64,000 nt of DNA from Aurantimonas endophytica (GTDB taxonomy: Bacteria; Pseudomonadota; Alphaproteobacteria; Rhizobiales; Rhizobiaceae), in contig NZ_JACIEM010000001.1 in assembly GCF_014196845.1 (NCBI RefSeq), positions 372,001 through 436,000 of the forward strand, written 5' to 3'. Positions 1 through 8,662 of the stretch are shown in pieces. Within the stretch, counting starts at the first letter, position 1. Every line of letters starts with the position of its first letter. The notes under the pieces were generated by a model, which was not told where the DNA came from, did not search any database, and was given only the letters and a program-made list of their open reading frames with translations. The position numbers and the translations under genes are program-made.

Positions 1-443
1 GGCCGATGTTCTCGGAAATCGTCGACGCCTATCCCGGTCAGGCGATGCTCGATCGCACGTCGATGAACACATGGGAGGATGCTCCCGTGATCGCCAGGGT
101 CAACGAGATCGGGCGTGGCCGGATTGTTCTCGCCGGGCTTTGGACCGGGGTGTGCATCGTCGGCCCCGCGCTTTCCGCCCTCGATCAGGGCTTCGAGGTC
201 TACTTCATCTCCGACGCCTGCGGTGACGTCTCCAGCGAGGCCCATGAACGCGCCGTGACGCGCATGGTCGAAGCCGGAGCCGTCCCCATGACCTCTCTCC
301 AGTATCTGCTGGAGCTCCAGCGCGACTGGGCAAGATCGGAAACCTACGACCTCACCACCGGCATCGCGAAGAAGTTTGGCGGCTCCTACGGCCTCGGCAT
401 CATCTACGCCAAGACGATGTTCGGCGCCTCCGAAGGCCACTGA
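1..443 (+). CDS. Isochorismatase-family cysteine hydrolase (5' end outside window)
   Basis: The open frame continues to the left edge, so the N-terminus with the expected catalytic Asp is missing. About 145 residues remain of a family usually near 200. The visible part has the isochorismatase core: a beta strand ending in [13 protein letters not shown] with the nucleophilic Cys, then [19 protein letters not shown] and an Ala-rich helix ([12 protein letters not shown]), as in YcaC-like hydrolases. The family hydrolyses C-N or vinyl-ether bonds of small amides; the substrate here cannot be told. It is the first visible gene of a same-strand cluster, 11 nt ahead of a chloroperoxidase-like gene. 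Confidence 0.85.
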   Translation, partial: PMFSEIVDAYPGQAMLDRTSMNTWEDAPVIARVNEIGRGRIVLAGLWTGVCIVGPALSALDQGFEVYFISDACGDVSSEAHERAVTRMVEAGAVPMTSLQYLLELQRDWARSETYDLTTGIAKKFGGSYGLGIIYAKTMFGASEGH

Positions 444-454
444 GGGAGCCCGAC

Positions 455-1441
455 ATGGCAACCCGGGAAGGAGAGCACGACCGCCTGATCCTGCCCACCC
501 GCAGGACGGTCATGGAGCTCGGCGCGGCGGCGCTTGCCGCCTCCCTGGCCCTTCCGAGGCTGGCCGGAGCCACAGAAACAGTGACCGCAGAAGGAGCCAT
601 GACCATGGCCTATGTCACCACCTCGGACGGTGTGGAAATCTTCTACAAGGACTGGGGTCCAAAGGATGCCCAGCCGATCGTCTTCCATCACGGGTGGCCG
701 CTCTCGAGCGACGACTGGGATGCGCAGATGCTGTTCTTTCTGAGCAACGGCTACCGCGTCGTCGCCCACGATCGCCGCGGTCACGGACGCTCCGCGCAGG
801 TCAGCGATGGCCACGACATGGACCACTATGCCGCGGACGCCTTTGCGGTCGCAGAGCATCTCGACCTGCGGAACGCCGTCCACATCGGTCATTCGACCGG
901 AGGCGGGGAGGTGGCACGTTATGTCGCCAGGCACGGACAGCCGAGCGGCCGCGTCGCCAAGGCGGTGCTGTTGAGTGCGGTGCCGCCGCTGATGCTGAAG
1001 ACCGAGGCGAACCCCGAGGGGCTTCCCATCGAGGTGTTCAACGGGTTTCGGGAGGGAACCGCGAACAACCGGGCTCAGATCTTCCTCGATGTCGCCGCCG
1101 GCCCCTTCTACGGCTTCAACCGGGAGGGCGCCGAGGTCTCCCAGGGCGTGGTGCAGAATTGGTGGCGGCAGGGGATGATGGGCAGCGCCAAGGCCCATTA
1201 TGACGGCATCAAAGCCTTCTCCGAAACCGACCAGACGGAGGACCTCAGGGCGATCGATGTCCCGACGCTGGTCATGCACGGTGACGACGACCAGATCGTT
1301 CCGATCGCGGATGCGGCCCTGAAGTCAATCAAGCTTCTCAAGAACGGCACCCTCAAGGTCTACGCCGGCTATCCGCACGGCATGCTCACCACTCACGCTC
1401 AGGTGCTCAACCCGGACCTGTTGGCGTTCGTGAAGGGCTAA
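455..1441 (+). CDS. Alpha/beta hydrolase, non-haem chloroperoxidase-like
   Basis: The 328-residue alpha/beta hydrolase has the nucleophile elbow GHSTGGG (Ser147), an oxyanion-side [12 protein letters not shown], the acid in [10 protein letters not shown] and the His in YAGYPHGM. This matches cofactor-free haloperoxidase/esterase enzymes. Residues 1-40 look like a twin-arginine signal (TRRTVM followed by an Ala-rich stretch to LAGA), which suggests export. A second start is plausible: AAGGAG at 591-596 sits 8 nt before ATG 605, where the family normally begins (MAYVTTSDG). The upstream start also has a GGGAG 7 nt ahead of it. Substrate unknown; assignment by motif only. Confidence 0.9.
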   Translation: MATREGEHDRLILPTRRTVMELGAAALAASLALPRLAGATETVTAEGAMTMAYVTTSDGVEIFYKDWGPKDAQPIVFHHGWPLSSDDWDAQMLFFLSNGYRVVAHDRRGHGRSAQVSDGHDMDHYAADAFAVAEHLDLRNAVHIGHSTGGGEVARYVARHGQPSGRVAKAVLLSAVPPLMLKTEANPEGLPIEVFNGFREGTANNRAQIFLDVAAGPFYGFNREGAEVSQGVVQNWWRQGMMGSAKAHYDGIKAFSETDQTEDLRAIDVPTLVMHGDDDQIVPIADAALKSIKLLKNGTLKVYAGYPHGMLTTHAQVLNPDLLAFVKG

Positions 1442-1538
1442 GTCCTCACAGAGGCGTTCCACGGCGTTCCGCGGCGGTGTCGGCGGAGCGGCCACGGCGA
1501 TTTCACAAAGACGACGTCGAAGCCACGGGACCCCGGAC

Positions 1539-1811
1539 ATGAAGCTGTACCTCGCATCGCTGGGCGCAGGAGTCCTCGTCGGCGTCGTCTACAGCCTCCT
1601 CGCCGTACGGTCTCCCGCGCCGCCGGTGGTGGCGCTGATCGGACTGCTCGGCATCCTACTCGGCGAGCAGATCGTGCCGGTCGCGCGGCAGATGATCGTC
1701 GGATGCGGATTTCGCCAAGCGGTCGATCAGGCTGGCTGCCGCGGCCACGTGTTCGGCGAACTTCCCGGCACGGCCATCAAGCAGGAATCCCAAATCCCGA
1801 ACGCAGAATGA
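1539..1811 (+). CDS. XapX domain (DUF1427) small membrane protein
   Basis: A 90-residue protein with two hydrophobic segments (about 5-22 and 28-45). The N-terminal half matches the XapX signature closely (KLYLASLGAGVLVG, VRSPAPPVVALIGLLGILLGEQ). The C-terminal 40 residues are less conserved and contain two Cys (GCGFRQAVDQAGC). XapX proteins are small inner-membrane proteins of unknown function, named for a gene near xanthosine phosphorylase and often found next to amidohydrolases or hydrolases, as here. It is 10 nt ahead of the amidohydrolase and very probably co-transcribed. Confidence 0.85.
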   Translation: MKLYLASLGAGVLVGVVYSLLAVRSPAPPVVALIGLLGILLGEQIVPVARQMIVGCGFRQAVDQAGCRGHVFGELPGTAIKQESQIPNAE

Positions 1812-1821
1812 GGGTGCTCAA

Positions 1822-3774
1822 ATGACCACGCGTCGCGACGTCATGATCGGTATGGCCGCGGCGGCGGCAGGGCCCCTCACTGCCCTAACAGCAGGAGCGC
1901 AGGGCATGGACCAGTATGCGGATCTTGTGCTTCGCGGCGGCAAGGTCACGACACTTGACCGCTCGAATCCCCAAGCCAGCGCGATCGCGATACGAGAGGG
2001 GCGGTTCCTCCATGTCGGTGCGGACGACGAGGTCATGGCGCTGGCCGGGTCCCAAACGCCGACGGTCGACCTCGGCGGCCGCCGCGTCGTGCCCGGGTTG
2101 ATCGACAGCCACATGCACATCATCCGGGGCGGGCTGAACTACAACATGGAACTGCGTTGGGACGGCGTCCGCTCGCTCGCCCAGGCGATGGAGATGCTGA
2201 AACGCCAGGTCGCCAGCACACCGCCGCCGCAATGGGTTCGCGTCGTCGGTGGTTTCACCGAGCACCAGTTCGCAGAGAAACGGCTGCCGACACTCGACGA
2301 GATCAACGCGGTGGCGCCGGACACGCCGGTCTTCATCCTGCACCTTTATGACCGGGCCCTCCTGAACGGCGCGGCCCTGCGGGTCGTCGGCTACACCCGT
2401 GATACGCCCAATCCTCCGGGAGGCGAGATCGTCCGCGACGGCGCCGGCAACCCCACCGGCCTCCTGCTGGCCCAGCCCAACGCGACCATCCTGTACTCGA
2501 CGCTGGCGCAGGGACCCAGGCTGCCGAAGGAGTATCAGAAGAATTCAACGCAGCACTTCATGCGCGAGGTGAACCGTCTCGGGGTCACCGGCGTGATCGA
2601 CGCCGGGGGCGGCTTCCAGAACTATCCGGACGACTACGCCATCATCGACGAACTGCACCGAGAGAACCTCCTCACGGTGCGCATCGCCTACAACCTGTTC
2701 ACGCAGAAGCCGAAGGACGAACTGGCGGATTTCGCTCAGTGGTCCAAACAGGTCGTGCCGGGTCAGGGAGACGATTTCTACCGGGCGAATGGCGCCGGCG
2801 AGATGCTGGTGTATTCCGCCGCGGACTTCGAGGACTTCCGCGTCGAGCGGCCGGACATGCCGCCCAGCATGGAGGCTGACCTCGAGCCGGTCATCCGGCT
2901 TCTGGCCGAGAACCGCTGGCCCTGGCGTCTCCACGCGACCTACGACGAGACGATCTCCCGTGCGCTGGACGTCTACGAGAACGTCGCCCGCGACGTGCCG
3001 TTCGAGGGCCTCAACTGGTTCTTCGACCACGCGGAAACCATCAGCGACCGAAACATCGAGCGTGTGGCAAAGCTCGGCGGCGGCATCGCCGTCCAGCACC
3101 GCATGGCTTTCCAGGGGGAATATTTCGTCGAGCGCTACGGAGAGCAGGCCGCAGAACACTCGCCGCCCGTCGCCCGCATGCTCGAGATGGGGGTTCGTGT
3201 GGGTGCGGGCACCGACGCGACCCGCGTCGCTTCTTACAACCCGTGGGTATCTCTGGCCTGGCTTGTAACCGGCAGGACGTTGGGGGGGCTGACGCTCTAC
3301 CCGTCCGCCAACCGCCTCGACCGCGAGACGGCTCTTCGCCTGTGGACACACGAGAACACCTGGTTCTCGGGGGAAGTCGGGAAGAAGGGCCAGATCGCCG
3401 CCGGGCAGTTGGCCGATCTTGCGGTGCTGAGCGACGACTACTTCTCAGTCCCCGAGGAGCGCATCCAGGACGTTGCGTCCGTCCTGACCATTCTTGGCGG
3501 GCGCCCCGTTCATGGTGCCGACGAGTTCGCCGACCTGGCTCCCGACCTGCCGCCCCCGATGCCCGACTGGTCGCCTGTGGCAACCTTCGGGGGCTACCAG
3601 CAGCGCCGTGCCTCGCTCGGGACGAAATACGCCCAGATGGCGACAGGTTGCGGATGCGCGAGCCTCTGCTCCCTGCATGGACACGCCCACGCGGCTGCTT
3701 GGGGAGCATCCGTCCCGGTCGCGGACAATCGAAGCTTCTGGGGCGCACTCGGCTGCGCCTGCTGGGCGGTCTGA
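1822..3774 (+). CDS. YtcJ-like metal-dependent amidohydrolase (amidohydrolase family 3)
   Basis: 650 residues. It begins with a twin-arginine-like leader (MTTRRDVMIGMAAAAAG to TAGAQ), so export is likely. The composite amidohydrolase fold follows: small beta-sandwich (ADLVLRGGKVTTLD), first metal motif LIDSHMHII, later His residues in RLHATYDE and FDHAETI, and the Asp in GAGTDATR. This is the pattern of YtcJ/NfdA-type N-substituted formamide or imide hydrolases. The substrate is not identifiable. The last 45 residues form a tail with five Cys and several His (CGCASLC, HGHAHAAAW, GCACWAV) that lies beyond the catalytic barrel. Its stop is 1 nt from the next GTG start. Confidence 0.9.
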   Translation: MTTRRDVMIGMAAAAAGPLTALTAGAQGMDQYADLVLRGGKVTTLDRSNPQASAIAIREGRFLHVGADDEVMALAGSQTPTVDLGGRRVVPGLIDSHMHIIRGGLNYNMELRWDGVRSLAQAMEMLKRQVASTPPPQWVRVVGGFTEHQFAEKRLPTLDEINAVAPDTPVFILHLYDRALLNGAALRVVGYTRDTPNPPGGEIVRDGAGNPTGLLLAQPNATILYSTLAQGPRLPKEYQKNSTQHFMREVNRLGVTGVIDAGGGFQNYPDDYAIIDELHRENLLTVRIAYNLFTQKPKDELADFAQWSKQVVPGQGDDFYRANGAGEMLVYSAADFEDFRVERPDMPPSMEADLEPVIRLLAENRWPWRLHATYDETISRALDVYENVARDVPFEGLNWFFDHAETISDRNIERVAKLGGGIAVQHRMAFQGEYFVERYGEQAAEHSPPVARMLEMGVRVGAGTDATRVASYNPWVSLAWLVTGRTLGGLTLYPSANRLDRETALRLWTHENTWFSGEVGKKGQIAAGQLADLAVLSDDYFSVPEERIQDVASVLTILGGRPVHGADEFADLAPDLPPPMPDWSPVATFGGYQQRRASLGTKYAQMATGCGCASLCSLHGHAHAAAWGASVPVADNRSFWGALGCACWAV

Positions 3775-3775
3775 C

Positions 3776-4228
3776 GTGGCCGCGCCGTTCACCCTGACGC
3801 GCGCGGCCGATGGTGCAGGGCGGGCCGTGCATTACCTCCTGTCCCGTCCGGTCGTCCGTTGGCTGGCGTTGCTCGGGCTCTGCTCCGCCTATCTTCAAGG
3901 GGGCTTGCAGAAGGCGTTCGACTGGCCCGGCGCCTTGGCCGAAATGCAACATTTCGGGCTGGAGCCGGCGCCCCTTTTCGCAGCGTGCACGATCGCGCTG
4001 GAACTCGTCGGGTCGATGATGGTGCTGGCCGGGATCTACCGCTGGTTCGGTGCGTTGGCGCTGGCGGCTTTCACGCTCGTTGCGACCCTGCTCGCGAACC
4101 GCTTCTGGGAGATGGCGTCGCCCGATCGTTTTGCCGCCACCAACGCCTTCTTCGAGCACATCGGACTGATCGGCGCGCTACTGCTGGTCGCGTGGTTCGA
4201 CCTGGAACGCCCGGAGGCACCAAGGTGA
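3776..4228 (+). CDS. DoxX-family membrane protein
   Basis: A 150-residue integral membrane protein with four predicted helices in DoxX arrangement. The family motif region is LQGGLQKAFDWPGALAEMQ, followed by ALELVGSMMVLAG and a C-terminal FFEHIGLIGALLLVAW. The GTG start is chosen because it follows the amidohydrolase stop by one base and no ATG fits the family start. DoxX proteins are diverse quinol- or thiol-redox-linked membrane proteins; the exact role here is unknown. Its stop overlaps the GTG of the next gene (GTGA), which indicates translational coupling. Confidence 0.85.
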   Translation: MAAPFTLTRAADGAGRAVHYLLSRPVVRWLALLGLCSAYLQGGLQKAFDWPGALAEMQHFGLEPAPLFAACTIALELVGSMMVLAGIYRWFGALALAAFTLVATLLANRFWEMASPDRFAATNAFFEHIGLIGALLLVAWFDLERPEAPR

Positions 4229-5868
4229 CGACCGTTCCCGCCGCGTCTCCGTCGTCCCCTAGCACCTTCGCGCCGCTGCGCCATACCGTCTTCGCGGTCC
4301 TTTGGGCGGCGACCGTGATGGGCAACACCGGAACCTTCATGCGAGACGTGGCGAGCGGCTGGCTCGTCACCGATCTTTCGGCTTCCCCAGCCGCCGTCGC
4401 GGCGATCCAGGCGGCCGGGACGCTGCCGATCTTCCTGCTCTCGATACCCGCCGGTGTCCTCTCCGACATCCTCGACCGGCGGCGCTTTCTCATCGCGATC
4501 CAGCTCATGCTCGGCTGCGTCAGCCTCACGCTGTGCATCCTCGCGCTGACCGGGTTGATGTCGGTTCCGGCACTCCTCTCGCTCACGTTCGTCGGCGGAA
4601 TCGGGGCGGCACTGATGGGCCCGACCTGGCAGTCCATCGTGCCCGAACTGGTTCCTCGGTCGGAACTGAAAGGTGCGGTGGCCCTGAACTCGCTGGGCAT
4701 CAACATCGCCCGCGCTATCGGACCTGCGGTCGGCGGGCTCCTCATCGCCACCGTCGGGGCCGCGGTCACCTATGGTGTCGACGTGGTGAGTTACGCGCTC
4801 GTCATCGCCGCCCTTGTCTGGTGGAAGCGCGCGCCCGGCGTGGACGACGGCCTGGCCGAGAGTTTCGGCGGCGCCATGCGTGCTGGCTATCGTTATGCCC
4901 GCCATAGCCGGGAACTGCATGTCGTGCTCTGGCGCGCCCTGTTCTTCTTCGCCTTCGCCAGTGCCATCTGGGCGCTTCTGCCGCTGATCGCGCGTCAGCT
5001 TCTATCTGGTGGCGCGTCATTTTACGGGCTTCTGCTCGGCTCCATCGGAGCGGGAGCGATCCTGGGCGCAACGGTGCTGCCGCGAATCCGGGCCCGTTGG
5101 GGCGCCGACGGGGTGATGCTCGGCGCAGCGCTCGTGATCGCGGCCGCATCGGCCACTCTCGCGCTGTCGCCGCCGCGGTGGTCGGCCGTCGTCATCCTTC
5201 TCGTGATGGGCGGTGCCTGGATCGCTGCCCTCACCACACTGAACGCGACGGCCCAGGCGGTCCTGCCGAACTGGGTGCGGGGGCGGGGACTGGCCGTCTA
5301 CCTCATGGTGTTCAACGGCGCGATGGCCGGCGGCAGTATCCTCTGGGGCCTTGTCGCGCAGGAGGTTGGCATCAAGTCGACGCTGCTGATCTCGGCAGGC
5401 GCGCTCGTCGCGGCCGCCATGTTCGCCCGCAGCATCCCGCTGCCCTCGGGCGACGATGACCTGGCACCATCCAATCATTGGCCCGAACCCATCGTCGCGG
5501 CCCCGGTTGTCGGGGACCGGGGACCCGTCCTCATCCAGATCGAATACCGGATCGATCCGACCGATCGTGAACCGTTCCTCGCCGCGATCTCGAAACTCGC
5601 CAAGACGCGGTTGCGGGACGGAGCATTCAACTGGGGCATCACCGAGGATGCCGCCGATCCCAGCGTGTTCCTGGAATGGTTCATGACCGAGTCCTGGGCG
5701 GAACATCTGCGCCAGCACCGTCGGACCTCGCTGGCTGACATCGACCTCCATGCCGAGGTTCGGAGGTTTAAAAAAGGTGATCCAGAGCCGACCGTGCGGC
5801 ACTACCTCGCCGCCACTCCGGCTTCGTCCAACTTTCCAAGTTCGGACATCGCCAGGTTCAAGGATTAG
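4225..5868 (+). CDS. MFS_3-type exporter with C-terminal extension
   Basis: 547 residues from a GTG that overlaps the DoxX stop by 4 nt. About 12 transmembrane segments are visible, with the MFS cytoplasmic loop motif after TM2 (GVLSDILDRRRFL) and GPTWQSIVPELVPR, which is characteristic of the enterobactin-exporter-like MFS_3 (PF05977) group. After the last helix, residues from about 420 form a soluble domain (VLIQIEYRIDPTDREPFLAAI, ending in FLEWFMTESWAEHLRQH) with an antibiotic-biosynthesis-monooxygenase-like ferredoxin fold, as is common in this family. Probable drug or metabolite efflux; substrate unknown. Confidence 0.9.
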   Translation: MTTVPAASPSSPSTFAPLRHTVFAVLWAATVMGNTGTFMRDVASGWLVTDLSASPAAVAAIQAAGTLPIFLLSIPAGVLSDILDRRRFLIAIQLMLGCVSLTLCILALTGLMSVPALLSLTFVGGIGAALMGPTWQSIVPELVPRSELKGAVALNSLGINIARAIGPAVGGLLIATVGAAVTYGVDVVSYALVIAALVWWKRAPGVDDGLAESFGGAMRAGYRYARHSRELHVVLWRALFFFAFASAIWALLPLIARQLLSGGASFYGLLLGSIGAGAILGATVLPRIRARWGADGVMLGAALVIAAASATLALSPPRWSAVVILLVMGGAWIAALTTLNATAQAVLPNWVRGRGLAVYLMVFNGAMAGGSILWGLVAQEVGIKSTLLISAGALVAAAMFARSIPLPSGDDDLAPSNHWPEPIVAAPVVGDRGPVLIQIEYRIDPTDREPFLAAISKLAKTRLRDGAFNWGITEDAADPSVFLEWFMTESWAEHLRQHRRTSLADIDLHAEVRRFKKGDPEPTVRHYLAATPASSNFPSSDIARFKD

Positions 5869-5959
5869 ACTGAGTGAAAATGATTGGGCAGTCCGGACAG
5901 AGCTCGTTTCGCCATCGAGCCATAATTTTACCGGGTATCGCCATGGATTTGATTTTATC

Positions 5960-6067
5960 ATGCAGGGCAATCCTGCCCGCGTCTTCGGCGAAAGGTCTTC
6001 GGAGCGGCGCCTCGCTGCTAGACGCGAATCGTACTCGCACGATGCCGTGTTTTACGAACCCCATACT
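5960..6067 (+). pseudogene. Remnant of a SnoaL/NTF2-like protein N-terminus
   Basis: The short frame reads MQGNPARVFGERSSERRLAA followed by RRESYSHDAVFYEPHT. That is the typical first helix and strand of NTF2/SnoaL-like proteins (an aromatic-Asp-Asp-Ala-Val-Phe-Tyr-Glu pattern). After this the frame loses similarity, and no full-length domain (about 110-130 residues) follows in any frame. It is therefore called a truncated remnant. It lies just after the MFS gene in a stretch that otherwise lacks genes. Confidence 0.4.
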
Positions 6068-6144
6068 CGGCCGAGGGTCTTCCCGAGCGAACGCACCGAG
6101 CAGCCACTGAGGTGGACGCGGATCTTTCCGCGAGCGGCCAGCCG

Positions 6145-6291
6145 ATGAACGCTGCAGAGATTGCCCGCGCCTTCAAACGCGGCGGCAGTCGCATTGAGCC
6201 AGGGGTCCAGCAGGCGCTGACTGCGCTGGCGCGCTACGGTCACGTGACATCGCTCACCGATGGTCGCTTCGCGGCGCGGCGGGCCGCGTGA
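6145..6291 (+). pseudogene. C-terminal gene remnant, possibly of a large DNA methyltransferase
   Basis: A 48-codon frame (starts MNAAEIARAFKRGG, ends DGRFAARRAA) forms a small winged-helix-like tail. In-frame sequence upstream of the ATG also fits (ADLSASGQP). This pattern resembles the C-terminal tail of large Eco57I-type adenine methyltransferases found in rhizobial genomes, but the catalytic body is absent. I infer a deletion remnant. It could alternatively be a genuine small protein of unknown function. Confidence 0.35.
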
Positions 6292-6466
6292 GTAGGCGTA
6301 ATTGACCACCGCGCGAAAGGAATCAAATGTGACCGGTATTAAAGTGGCTCCGGGAGGACGCTGTTTCGTCGTATCGGACGCGAAGTGTCCCGAGCGTGTC
6401 CCCACAAGCAGAACGGCCACCCCTCGGCGGCAGTCGCAATCTGGCGTAAGTATTTGATTTAGAAGA

Positions 6467-6540
6467 TGGAGGCCTCGGAGGGAATCGAACCCCCGTGCAA
6501 GGATTTGCAGTCCTCTGCGTAACCACTCCGCCACGAGGCC
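6467..6540 (-). tRNA. tRNA-Cys (GCA)
   Basis: The minus strand folds as a cloverleaf. The 7-bp acceptor stem is GGCCTCG with CGAGGCC, the D-arm is GCGGAGTGGTTACGC, the anticodon loop is ACTGCAAA within the stem AGGA/TCCT (anticodon GCA), the T-arm GGGGGTTCGATTCCCTC is present, and a genomically encoded CCA ends the gene. Its 3' end faces the gene-poor interval with remnants to the left. Confidence 0.97.
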
Positions 6541-6597
6541 CCAGTGGCGCGTTCCTACTGGTTCGGGCGGCGGCCCGCAAGGCCCGGATCGCCCGAA

Positions 6598-6774
6598 TTA
6601 CCGCGGGGAACGAGCGTCCGGCTTCTTGCCCTTCTCGTGCTCGAGATGGTCCTCTCGCATTTGCGTTTCCTGGTCCTCGTACCCCATCGCTTTGCCAGCC
6701 GCGTCCTTCGCTTCGGTCCCGGCATTGATTTTGGCGTCCCAACCGCCAGGGGATTCGACCTTCTTGTCGCTCAT
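6598..6774 (-). CDS. Small hydrophilic protein, function unknown
   Basis: A 58-residue charged protein without hydrophobic segments: it begins MSDKKVESPGGWDAKINAG, continues with AKDAAGKAMGYEDQETQM and ends in a basic tail (EHEKGKKPDARSPR). The codon pattern is GC-rich at third positions and the frame is uninterrupted, so I judge it real rather than a random frame. The Ala/Lys/Glu-rich, disorder-like composition recalls CsbD- or stress-type small proteins, but no family was recognised. It lies alone between tRNA-Cys and the phn operon. Confidence 0.5.
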   Translation of the reverse strand: MSDKKVESPGGWDAKINAGTEAKDAAGKAMGYEDQETQMREDHLEHEKGKKPDARSPR

Positions 6775-7000
6775 TTGACATCTCCCGATATCATGACGAA
6801 GCAGATGCCTCGCCTGAAGAGACAGGAAGCATCAAGGGAGCGTCCGAGTTCCGGCCCGCACCAGCGACGATCGCGCGAAAGTTCTCTGCGCAGATAGATA
6901 TGGCGCGGTTTGCCCGGACGAAGGGGCTCTCCCCGAGCCGTGTATTGCGCCCATGTCAGCCGTAGGGCGTGCATTCAAGCCCGCCTGAAAGGAGACATCT

Positions 7001-7030
7001 CGCTTAGCCGACGCTCCCGTCCGCTAAGCG
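7001..7030 (-). terminator. Hairpin directly after the phn operon
   Basis: The inverted repeat CGCTTAGC / GCTAAGCG is separated by 14 nt and begins one base after the stop of the last phnE. No U-tract follows, so it may be a Rho-assisted terminator or an mRNA 3'-protecting stem. Confidence 0.45.
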
Positions 7031-7031
7031 T

Positions 7032-7847
7032 TCAGATAATCGCGTGGCGAACTTTGGCCGATACCCACTCGCTGACCAGCACGGTGATCAGGATCAGCGC
7101 GAAGATCACGGTCACCTGGCTCCAGGCCAGCATGTTGAGCGAGGCTTGCAGGTTCAGGCCCAGACCGCCGGCTCCGACGAGGCCGAGAATGGCGCTCTCG
7201 CGGATGTTGATGTCCCAGCGGAACACGGTGATGCCGGCGAAGGCGGGCAGGACCTGCGGCACGATCGCATAGTCGATGACCTGCGCCTGGCTCGCTCCCG
7301 TGGCCTTCACCGCCTCGACCTGTCCCGGGTCGATCTCCTCGATCGCCTCGTAGAGCAGCTTGCCGATGAAGCCGATCGAGCGCAGCGCAATGGCGATGAT
7401 GCCGGCCAGAAGACCCGGCCCGACGATGGTGACCAGCAGCAGTGCCCAGATCAGCGAGTTGATCGAGCGCGAGGCGACGATGATGAACAGCGCCGCTGGC
7501 CGCAGCACCATAGCGCTGGGTGTCGTGTTGCGTGCGGCCATGAACGCCACGGGGACGGCGATGATCGTGCCGATCAGCGTGCCGAGCGTCGCCATGTTGA
7601 TCGTGTCCCAGAGCGGCTGCCAGAGCCGCGGCAGGTATTCCCAGCGCGGCGGCCAGGAACGAGCGGCGAGATCGGCCGCCTGCCGCGGCGCGTCCTCGAC
7701 GAAGACCCAGAGCGTGCCGCGGTTCATCACTTCCCAGGAGAAGGCGAAGAGGATCGCCAGCGCCACCCAGGCGGCGTAGCGCACCCAGTCGGACCGCCGC
7801 GTGCGGCGGCGCCAGATCCGCCCGTCGAGTCCGTGCGAGACCGGCAT
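7032..7847 (-). CDS. phnE: Phosphonate-type ABC transporter permease (second PhnE)
   Basis: 271 residues with about six transmembrane helices. The binding-protein-dependent permease signature is EAVKATGASQAQVIDYAIVP, and the C-terminal PhnE-type helix contains NIRESAILGLVGAGGLG. It is the second of two tandem PhnE-like permeases, expected to form a heterodimeric channel with the upstream one in the inner membrane. Its ATG overlaps the preceding stop (TGATG), so the two are translationally coupled. No C-P lyase genes (phnG to phnM) are present in the window, so transport of phosphite, phosphate or a phosphonate cannot be distinguished. Confidence 0.92.
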   Translation of the reverse strand: MPVSHGLDGRIWRRRTRRSDWVRYAAWVALAILFAFSWEVMNRGTLWVFVEDAPRQAADLAARSWPPRWEYLPRLWQPLWDTINMATLGTLIGTIIAVPVAFMAARNTTPSAMVLRPAALFIIVASRSINSLIWALLLVTIVGPGLLAGIIAIALRSIGFIGKLLYEAIEEIDPGQVEAVKATGASQAQVIDYAIVPQVLPAFAGITVFRWDINIRESAILGLVGAGGLGLNLQASLNMLAWSQVTVIFALILITVLVSEWVSAKVRHAII

Positions 7848-8662
7848 CACTGCACCCGTTTGCGGATATAGCTCGAGCCGTATTCGGCGAGCATGACGAA
7901 GAGGATGATCAGGATGAGGATCGCGCCGGCGGTGTCGTAGTCGTAGCGCTGCATCGAGGTGTTGAGCGTCGCGCCGATGCCGCCGGCACCGACGATGCCA
8001 ATCACCGCCGACTCGCGGAAGTTGATGTCGAAGCGGTAGAGCGACAGGCCGATCAGCCGCGGCATCACCTGCGGCTGGATGCCGTAATTCACCAGTTGCC
8101 ACCAGGATGCGCCGGTGGCGCGGATCGCCTCGGCCTGGGCCTCGTCGATGTCCTCGATGTCCTCGGCCAGGAGCTTGGCGAGGAAGCCGATCGTGGCAAA
8201 GGACAAGGTCAGGAAGCCGGCGAACGGCCCGAAGCCGAACATCGCGACGAACAGGATCGCGATGACGATTTCCTGGAAGGCGCGCGAGACGGCGATGATC
8301 GCGCGGCAGACCGCATAGACCGGCATCGGCGCGATGTTGCGGGCGGCGCCGATGCCGACGGGGACCGACAGCAGGATGCCGACGATCGTGGCGCAGACGG
8401 TCATGGTCAGGCTTTCCTCGAAGCCCTTCCAGATGTCCCCGGCGCGGGTGGTGAAATCCGGGACGAGGAAGCCCTGGATGAACCGGCCGGCGCGGTCCAT
8501 ACCCTCCGTCACCCGCATCCAGTCGACGTCGACGGTGGCAAGCGCCGCAACGAGATAGACCAGCGCGCCGCCATAGATGGCGATCCGCCAGCGGCGGTCG
8601 GGGATGAGGACCGGTGGCCGCCGCCAGGTCCGGCGGCCGGGACCGGAAGCTGCCGCCGTCAC
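7847..8662 (-). CDS. phnE: Phosphonate-type ABC transporter permease (first PhnE)
   Basis: 271 residues, six predicted helices, with the EAA-type cytoplasmic loop [18 protein letters not shown] and [17 protein letters not shown] near the C-terminus, as in PhnE/PtxC. The GTG start overlaps the phnC stop in GTGA, so translation is coupled from the ATPase. It pairs with the second PhnE as the channel for the PhnD cargo. The N-terminus has a short basic cytoplasmic leader (RRTWRRPP) before the first helix. Confidence 0.92.
   Translation of the reverse strand: MTAAASGPGRRTWRRPPVLIPDRRWRIAIYGGALVYLVAALATVDVDWMRVTEGMDRAGRFIQGFLVPDFTTRAGDIWKGFEESLTMTVCATIVGILLSVPVGIGAARNIAPMPVYAVCRAIIAVSRAFQEIVIAILFVAMFGFGPFAGFLTLSFATIGFLAKLLAEDIEDIDEAQAEAIRATGASWWQLVNYGIQPQVMPRLIGLSLYRFDINFRESAVIGIVGAGGIGATLNTSMQRYDYDTAGAILILIILFVMLAEYGSSYIRKRVQ

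Larger units (their letters stand above)
5869..6466. other. Gene-poor interval with remnants, left of tRNA-Cys
   Basis: About 600 nt between the MFS gene and tRNA-Cys hold only the two short remnants given separately. Base composition is visibly less GC-rich than the neighbours, with stretches such as TTTGATTTTATCATG near 5948. No transposase or integrase frame was found. Confidence 0.5.
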
